Under the pieces are notes generated by a model. The model was not told where the DNA came from, searched no databases, and worked only from the letters and a program-made list of their open reading frames with translations. The position numbers and the translations under genes are program-made. Below are positions 7,118 to 11,219 of a DNA stretch of 11,219 bases, one piece after another. Each line of letters starts with the position of its first letter. Position 1 is the first letter of the stretch. This DNA is from Dunaliella salina (Eukaryota > Chlorophyta > Chlorophyceae > Chlamydomonadales > Dunaliellaceae): contig MU069899.1 in NCBI GenBank assembly GCA_002284615.2, positions 88,995 through 100,213 on the forward strand. The letters are read 5' to 3'.

Positions 7118-7483
7118 AAGTGTTTTGCTTCATTTTGAAAGAGAGTGTAGACTCGGACTTTATGGGCGTGCAATCTGAAGCAAGCAATGTTCCTCTGCAT
7201 ATGCCTACCCAAATCCAAATGCAGATACCTGGGAGTATGGAGAGGTTTACCAAGAGCAGAATTATGCCGGAAGGGAAGCGCTACCCAGTTGTGGTGCTTG
7301 GCTAACTTGTTCAGATGAGCACCATGTTCAGCATGATCCTCAGTTGGCCACACGCTCCTATGCCTTTTCCGTAAATCAACCACAAAATCATTTATCCTAA
7401 TGGGCTGGCCTGAGTACACGCAATGTGTGAAGTAGTTGCGCCTGTCCAATCCGTGAAAAGCAGATATAAACTCTGACGTCCAG
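7088..7483 (-). pseudogene. LINE B region between the D insertion and the zinc knuckle
   Basis: The segment reads CWTSEFISAFHGLDRRNYF, then SGQPIRINDFVVDLRKRHR (7449 frame), PFRHNSALGKPLHTPRYLH and RNIACFRLHAHKVRV. It aligns in order with LINE A (IPMQEFICDLRYRQQKVW, RNASRFRLRAHCLKV), which confirms homology. The frame ends at a TGA near 7114. One extra base in the A4 run at 7116-7119 (+ strand) moves it to a second frame reading FEYRTGTLFSQK, and one extra base in the T6 run at 7082-7087 moves it to the frame of the zinc knuckle. The function of this linker part in LINEs is not known to me. Confidence 0.75.
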
Positions 7484-7740
7484 CACTAGTGTACTTTTTA
7501 GAGTTACTACTTATGTCAATGTCAGCTGAGGATGGAAGAAGGAGAGTCCGAGCGCTCAGGGGCATGGCTAGCAATCCTCCAGATCCCAATGAGTTCTGTC
7601 TCTTGCTCTCTCCTAGGCTAGCTTTGTCTAGTTTAGGTGGAGGGCCTCCTGGTGAGGCCTCTAACTTTTGTCAGGGGTTCTTCCCTTAGTGCACGCAACC
7701 TTTGGCTTGTGTAGACTTTTCTTTTCTTTTCTTTTCTTTC
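7484..7740 (+). mobile_element. Element D: small insertion inside LINE B
   Basis: LINE B coding stops at LRRVLGAE (about 7742) and resumes at CWTSEFISAF (about 7483); the material between has no counterpart in LINE A. On the + strand it ends GTGTAGAC followed by (TTTTC)n at 7716-7740, much like the 3' tail of B itself. Its last roughly 140 bp match, in inverse orientation, 11065-11205 (shared words include GTCTAC, AAGCC, GCGTGCA and CTAGCCTA). It has no long open frame. A non-autonomous retroelement, or a truncated LINE 3' end of another subfamily, are the likely readings. The left boundary is approximate. Confidence 0.5.
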
Positions 7741-7742
7741 CG

Positions 7743-8269
7743 CTCCAAGTACCCTACGTAAAGTAGTGCTGTTGCAGGCAAGGGAGGCATTATAAAATCT
7801 GACAGCAGCTCGAAACAAATAGAATTCTAATGCTTCAAACCCACATTCACGCAGCACAGACCAATTTGGTGTAGTTTTTTTCACTCCAAGAATTCGCTTT
7901 AGTTAACACAGGTGCACAGTCTGCAACGGGTAGGTCATCTTCTCTCCTGGTCTCATAAACCTGGTACCCCAAATTTGACTAGCATACATGCTAGCAGGGA
8001 GAGCATATGTCTTAGTCAACCAAAGCATGGTACAAGGCCTATCTGCTAGCTTATATTCATCTGCAACGTGCCTAATACAACAAACCAGCCAAGAAAGGTG
8101 CACACATATGCTCAGAAGAGGCAAGGGGGTTAAATTGTTTCGTAAACAGCATACCCAAATATTTGAATGACTCAGCACGCACGAGCTGCTCGCCACCTAG
8201 GTTGAACATAGGAACATTATTTCCTTTTGAATTGAAGGACACAACCTCAGACTTCGACACGTTGATAAT
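7743..8269 (-). pseudogene. LINE B RT thumb/connection region
   Basis: Directly after the TAA at 8270-8272, in the same frame, the sequence continues IINVSKSEVVSFNSK and FKYLGMLFTKQFN, the conserved segments that follow the YADD box in LINE reverse transcriptases. A frameshift near 8075-8095 moves the reading to the frame with HVADEYKLADRPC, YALPASMYASQIWGTRF, TAA at 7903-7905, then LKRILGVKKTTPNWSVLREC and FYLFRAAVRFYNASL. LINE A carries matching segments (FRYLGMLVDKHMNL, YGIPAGMYACQMWGTGY, VLRECG). The region ends at the D insertion. Confidence 0.85.
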
Positions 8270-9331
8270 TTAATCTTTCCTTTGCGCATACCCATGTAAC
8301 CTATCCAACATGCGCTGAAGCTCAGTGGGATGATTAGCAGTGAGGCAGAGGTCATCCGCATACAACATATGAGTTACACGAAAATCTTCAGCACCAGTAA
8401 CTGCACCGCTAACATTCTCTGCCAGGCAGTCAACATCATTAATATGTAAGGAAAATAGCAGAGGGGACAATGGACAACCTTGCTTAACCCCTAATCTAGG
8501 ATGCACATGTGCTCGCTTACACCCATCCACCAAGATGTATTCATCATTGTCATAAATGTTTTTCAGGATAGCCAGCAAGCAAGATGGCATGCGAATGCTT
8601 TGAAGATGAGTCCAAAGAGCATCCTTGGGTATTGTATCGAAAGCTTGCTTGAAATCAATGAAGGCTGCATACAACCTCAGTGAGCAGTGAGGGCGCTTAA
8701 TCTGTGCCGCATGCTGCAGATGACGCAAAATAAATATTGGCTGCAGGGTGTTTCGGCCTGGATAAAAACCATAGTATGTATCTGGAACTTTGCTGTTCTC
8801 TCTGCACCACCTTGTAACAACATCTCGAAGCACATTTGTGTAAATCTTGTACATGATGTCACTCACAGCAAGCATGCGGTAGTTTGCAGGGTCTAGCAGA
8901 GATCCCTTTTTATGTAAGGGAGCAAGCTTTGCTGCTCTCCAACATTCAGGAATCTCAGCCTTCTCCATCATGGCAGCAAACAAACGAGCAACATATGGTG
9001 CCAAAACATTAATCCTGTATGTACCTTTACCATTCATTGCAGGGACTCTCTTTTCAGCATATTTAATAAAAGGGGCAGCTATTGCACCGAAACCAGGAGA
9101 GGTCTTGGGATTTAACCTTCGCATCATGATGTAATAACAGACAATAGGGTATAATGCAGCTGCATCCGATAATTCCATTTCATCAGGAGCAGGCATACCA
9201 TGCATATGAACAGCTGTGCAATTAGTTTGTGACGGGCTGTCCAGCTGAGCACCAAAATGTTTGTTTAGGTATGACCGCCAACCTTCTGCAGTGATTGGAG
9301 CCTGCTGGTTTGTCCTAGGCTTCCTCAGCAA
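8270..9331 (-). CDS. Reverse transcriptase domain of LINE B (broken ORF)
   Basis: This 353-codon frame holds the non-LTR reverse transcriptase core that copies element RNA into DNA at a nicked target. Numbering from the Met at 9331: RT0/1 region TSPGFGAIAAPFIKYA (77-92), WRAAKLAPLHKKG (131-143), ANYRMLAV (149-156), YGFYPGRNT (187-195), motif A FIDFKQAFD (224-232), motif B GVKQGCPLSPLLF (281-293), motif C LYADDLCL (323-330, YADD codons at 8351-8362). All three catalytic Asp positions are intact. It is bounded by in-frame stops on both sides (TAA 9332-9334 and TAA 8270-8272), and the same frame carries LINE coding beyond each. It is therefore a segment of a longer, interrupted polyprotein and its Met is not a true start. 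Confidence 0.95.
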   Translation of the reverse strand: MLRKPRTNQQAPITAEGWRSYLNKHFGAQLDSPSQTNCTAVHMHGMPAPDEMELSDAAALYPIVCYYIMMRRLNPKTSPGFGAIAAPFIKYAEKRVPAMNGKGTYRINVLAPYVARLFAAMMEKAEIPECWRAAKLAPLHKKGSLLDPANYRMLAVSDIMYKIYTNVLRDVVTRWCRENSKVPDTYYGFYPGRNTLQPIFILRHLQHAAQIKRPHCSLRLYAAFIDFKQAFDTIPKDALWTHLQSIRMPSCLLAILKNIYDNDEYILVDGCKRAHVHPRLGVKQGCPLSPLLFSLHINDVDCLAENVSGAVTGAEDFRVTHMLYADDLCLTANHPTELQRMLDRLHGYAQRKD

Positions 9332-9334
9332 TTA

Positions 9335-9690
9335 ATGTAGGTCAGGGGCGTGCCTCTTGAGTCTGTCCAGAAACACAGCTTCTTTGTACTTTTCATGAGC
9401 AAGCCCAGCACGCCTGGTTTGCTTTCTGTACTCTTTTTTCAGGAAACGACATGCATGCAATGCTTGACCACTCTGCACAGCTTGGATGAGATTGCGCCTT
9501 TTTTGTCGGCACAATTCATCAAACCAAGTGGATCTGCGAATCCCCTTCTTCTCAGTTCTTTTAAAAACACAGTCCTGAATCTTGTACATCCCAACATGAT
9601 GTTCACTAGCTGCCTGCATGATCCAGCTCCTCAAACAATAGCACGCAGTCAACATTGCCTGCTTCCAAAGCATCCTCAAACTGCACCGGC
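9335..9690 (-). pseudogene. LINE B linker between endonuclease and RT (5'-truncated)
   Basis: The B reading appears to start at about 9690 with QFEDALEAGNVD, a motif I associate with the segment after the endonuclease domain in related algal LINEs. This is in the frame of LINE A's left fragment, by coincidence. A frameshift at about 9606-9625 moves to the frame ASEHHVGMYKIQDCVF, then STWFDELCRQKRRNL and a Lys/Arg-rich helical stretch (HACRFLKKEYRKQTRRAG), ending DLH before TAA (9332-9334). The next codons continue as LLRKPRTN into the RT frame. No catalytic endonuclease motif remains. Confidence 0.75.
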
Positions 9691-9697
9691 ATCACAT

Positions 9698-10596
9698 CAG
9701 CACAGCCACACTTGTCGCAAATGTTTGAGCCACCCTGCCCTTTACAAGACTCGACCTTTAAGCAGTGAGCCCGAAGTCTAAACCTGCTTGCATTCCTCAT
9801 GACTCCTTTGTCCAAATCCCTAAATAAGTAAGATGGAATACAGAAAGGAGTGCGTGCTGTTTGATTCATAGGCGTCCCACACCAATGATGGTAAGTCACT
9901 GCTTTCTTGTTCACCGCCCACGGATTTAGAGTACCCGCATCTCTCCAAACCTTTTGCTGCCTGTACCTCAAATCACAAATGAATTCCTGCATGGGGATCT
10001 TAGAAGCACTCAGCATCTTTTGCTTAAACATGTCCTCTGAGCGCATGCCACTAAAGGCTGAAGACATATGAGCAGACCAACAAGCCTCATCCCTACTAGC
10101 AAAGTGTAAATCCGCTTTCAGCAGTCTTTGTAATGTCTCACTGTTTGAGTCAAGCATACTGTCAAAAAACTTGACAGTGGCCCTGAACCAATAGAATTAT
10201 AGAGGCTCTTGGCCACACTCTCTCAGCACTGGCTAGTTTGTGGCAGAGCTCTTCATACCTAGAAACCGCCTTGAGGAGCACAATTGCCTTTTTTGTAATC
10301 GGCTCTTGAATTCGCAGCCTTCACTTAAATATCCTGTCCCCCACATTTGGCATGCATACATTCCAGCCGGAATACCATACACTTTAGATAGCAAAATTAA
10401 AGCGTGTGGCCTATCCCTGTGCTCATGTTCATGCACAAACTCTCTAATCCTTTGCTGCGCAGCCATGTAAGGCCGCACAGCATGCTCCTCAGACACCTTC
10501 AAATTCATGTGCTTGTCAACAAGCATGCCCAGGTATCTAAATTGTTCTTTTGCAGGAAGAGCCACACAGTACGCATTCCAAACACACTCAAGCAAA
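9698..10596 (-). mobile_element. LINE A, 5'-truncated upstream fragment
   Basis: One frame on the - strand reads FRYLGMLVDKHMNLKVSEE (RT motif after YADD), YGIPAGMYACQMWGTGY, then, across TAG (10233-10235) and TAA (10197-10199), PVLRECG and FYWFRA, and from 10157 SMLDSNSETLQRLLKADLH, IPMQEFICDLRYRQQKVW, RNASRFRLRAHCLKVE and CDKCGCADV. It stops at the LINE B insertion. The RT core and everything upstream are absent (5' truncation at about 10596). The TAG sits where B has Trp (PNWSVL), so it is probably a TGG-to-TAG change. The rest of the protein resumes at 6031. Confidence 0.85.
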
Positions 10597-10657
10597 CCTA
10601 CAGCCCAAGACTCTGGCTGATCGGCTGCAGATGAAACTGACACCTCACTCGACCAGG
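10597..10657 (-). repeat. Direct repeat, copy at the 5' truncation of LINE A
   Basis: Matches 5552-5605 in the same orientation (CCTACAGCCC, CTCTGGCTGATCGGCTGC and CTCGACCAG on the + strand). The LINE A frame runs open through it to a Met at 10664, but its translation is not LINE protein. It is read as a piece of 3' UTR-like sequence beside the truncation point, not as coding sequence. Confidence 0.7.
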
Positions 10658-10707
10658 CGGACAATCCTTTCTTTCACCAGGAAAAATTAAAAGTCTATGC
10701 TGGACAG

Positions 10708-10855
10708 TACCCGCCTGATCCCCACTGACTTCTTTCTTCAGCTTTCTCTTGGTGAAGCAGATACACGGTGCCTCGGCCCTAGGTACCCCCTTTTCCTTAA
10801 TTGATGTGGGGAGTGCTTTAACTGCTTGCGTAATTTTTAATCTCTTTTATTTCCA
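10708..10855 (+). mobile_element. Element C: strongly truncated LINE 3' end of the B family
   Basis: On the + strand it begins with the codons YPPDPH and TGA (10726-10728), then a 3' UTR nearly the same as that of LINE B (6098-6244 inverted), and ends in a T-rich tail near TTTTATTTCC (about 10846-10855). Its flanks resemble element D: GGAAAAATTAAAAGTCTATGC (21 bp, split here as GGAAAAATTAAAAG plus TCTATGC) before it and GCGTGCATTAAGGGA after it. This suggests that C landed inside a D-type repeat. The 130 bases after it (to about 10990) hold nothing else I recognise. Confidence 0.85.
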
Positions 10856-10992
10856 GCGTGCATTAAGGGAGCTTCCTTTGAGCCTTGAAGACTCAACAGT
10901 CAGCGTTGGGACTGACTGGGAGCCTTACCAGGAGCCTAGAGGTGGACTTTGAAAACTATTAGGATCCTGTGGGTTGTCGGCCATCCGTCCAG

Positions 10993-11053
10993 GCAAGGTA
11001 AAGCAAGCTTACTTTGCTGTATCTGCCTACAAGGGTAGCTGAGCGGAAACACA
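10993..11053 (-). repeat. SINE-like copy, distant from the main cluster
   Basis: The + strand CAAGGTAAAGCAAGCTTAC, then GCTGTATCTGCCTACAAGGG and TAGCTGAGCGGAAAC follow the same family core as the copies at 4851-5355. The orientation is the same. It directly adjoins a D copy. Confidence 0.65.
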
Positions 11054-11059
11054 AAGAAA

Positions 11060-11198
11060 GAGAAAAAGAAAAGTCTACGCAAGCCAGAGGCCGCGTGCAT
11101 TAAGGGAAGGTCCACTAACTAACAAGCTAGCAAGCTTGCAAGGTAGCAGTGGCCTCAACAGAAAGCCCTCAAAACCTCCACTAGACACAGCTAGCCTA
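11060..11198 (-). mobile_element. Second copy of element D
   Basis: On the + strand it starts with a GAAAA-rich stretch, then AAGTCTACGCAAGCC, GCGTGCATTAAGGGAAGG and, at the end, CTAGACACAGCTAGCCTAAG. The same blocks occur in the same order in the reverse complement of 7600-7740. An internal part (about 11110-11145, AACAAGCTAGCAAGCTTGC) differs from the other copy. It ends at a GA run at the window edge, so its full length is unknown. Confidence 0.6.
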
Positions 11199-11219
11199 AG
11201 AGAGAGAGAGAGAGAGAGA
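11199..11219. repeat. (AG)n microsatellite at the window edge
   Basis: A perfect AG run of about 10 units, cut by the end of the window. The corresponding place in the D copy inside LINE B has only GAGAGAGCAAGAGA, so the run seems to have expanded from a short seed within D. Confidence 0.9.

Larger units (their letters stand above)
6060..9690 (-). mobile_element. LINE B: 5'-truncated non-LTR retrotransposon nested in LINE A
   Basis: About 3.6 kb on the - strand. The domain order is: endonuclease-RT linker, reverse transcriptase, thumb/connection, CCHC knuckle, nuclease-like C-terminal domain, 3' UTR, then a CTTTT-rich stretch (about 6098-6117). The 5' end, where an AP-type endonuclease would be expected, is missing, as is common for LINE insertions. 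ATCACAT occurs at both edges (6053-6059 and 9691-9697, + strand) and is a candidate 7-bp target-site duplication, though so short a match could be chance. LINE A sequence lies on both sides, so B is the younger insertion. Four in-frame stops, four frameshifts and an internal insertion (about 7484-7740) make it non-functional. Confidence 0.85.

Noticed and set aside
10749..10952. 67-codon + strand frame
   Set aside because: It begins in the 3' UTR of element C and runs into repeat-like flank. There is no motif or splice support.

Overview
The window looks like nuclear DNA of a eukaryote, most likely a green alga of the Chlamydomonadales (the Volvox/Chlamydomonas/Haematococcus group). The evidence is short coding pieces with GT...AG introns, long (CA)n microsatellites next to 3' splice sites, TGTAA (the usual polyadenylation signal of these algae) at the expected places, and LINE protein motifs of a kind I remember from such genomes. 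No search was run, so the organism is an inference. I see no bacterial gene, rRNA, CRISPR array or complete tRNA.

Left part (1-2375, + strand): the 3' end of an unrecognised intron-containing host gene. Three coding segments (82-201, 793-829, 2011-2129) join with matching splice phases into 91 C-terminal residues and a TGA stop. Both 3' splice sites lie in or near CA repeats, and the second intron holds a 78-bp minisatellite. A 3' UTR with TGTAA at 2356-2360 follows. From 2376 to 3887 I can support no gene. A short possible last exon (3888-3933, ending in an acidic tail) and a G/T-rich possible 3' UTR (to TGTAA at 4640-4644) may mark the end of a second + strand gene.

Middle and right part (4850-11219): a nest of retroelements. 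A cluster of tRNA-related, SINE-like repeats lies at 4851-5355, with one more copy near 10993. A decayed LINE copy (element A, - strand) occupies 5512-6052 and 9698-10596. It has been split by a second, 5'-truncated and also decayed LINE (element B, - strand, about 6060-9690). B landed inside A's zinc-knuckle coding sequence, so the Cys-Cys half and the His-Cys half are now about 3.7 kb apart. B encodes an endonuclease-RT linker, a clear reverse transcriptase (YADD at 8351-8362), a thumb/connection region, a CCHC zinc knuckle and a C-terminal domain with features of a PD-(D/E)XK (restriction-like) nuclease. It carries four in-frame stops, four frameshifts and a small insertion (element D, about 7484-7740).

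A further truncated 3' end of the B family (element C, + strand, 10708-10855) and another D copy (11060-11198, - strand) lie near the right edge. B, C and D all end in a similar TAGAC/TTTTC-type tail, which suggests that D may be a non-autonomous element mobilised by B-type LINE machinery. No copy here looks active: every LINE is truncated or broken.
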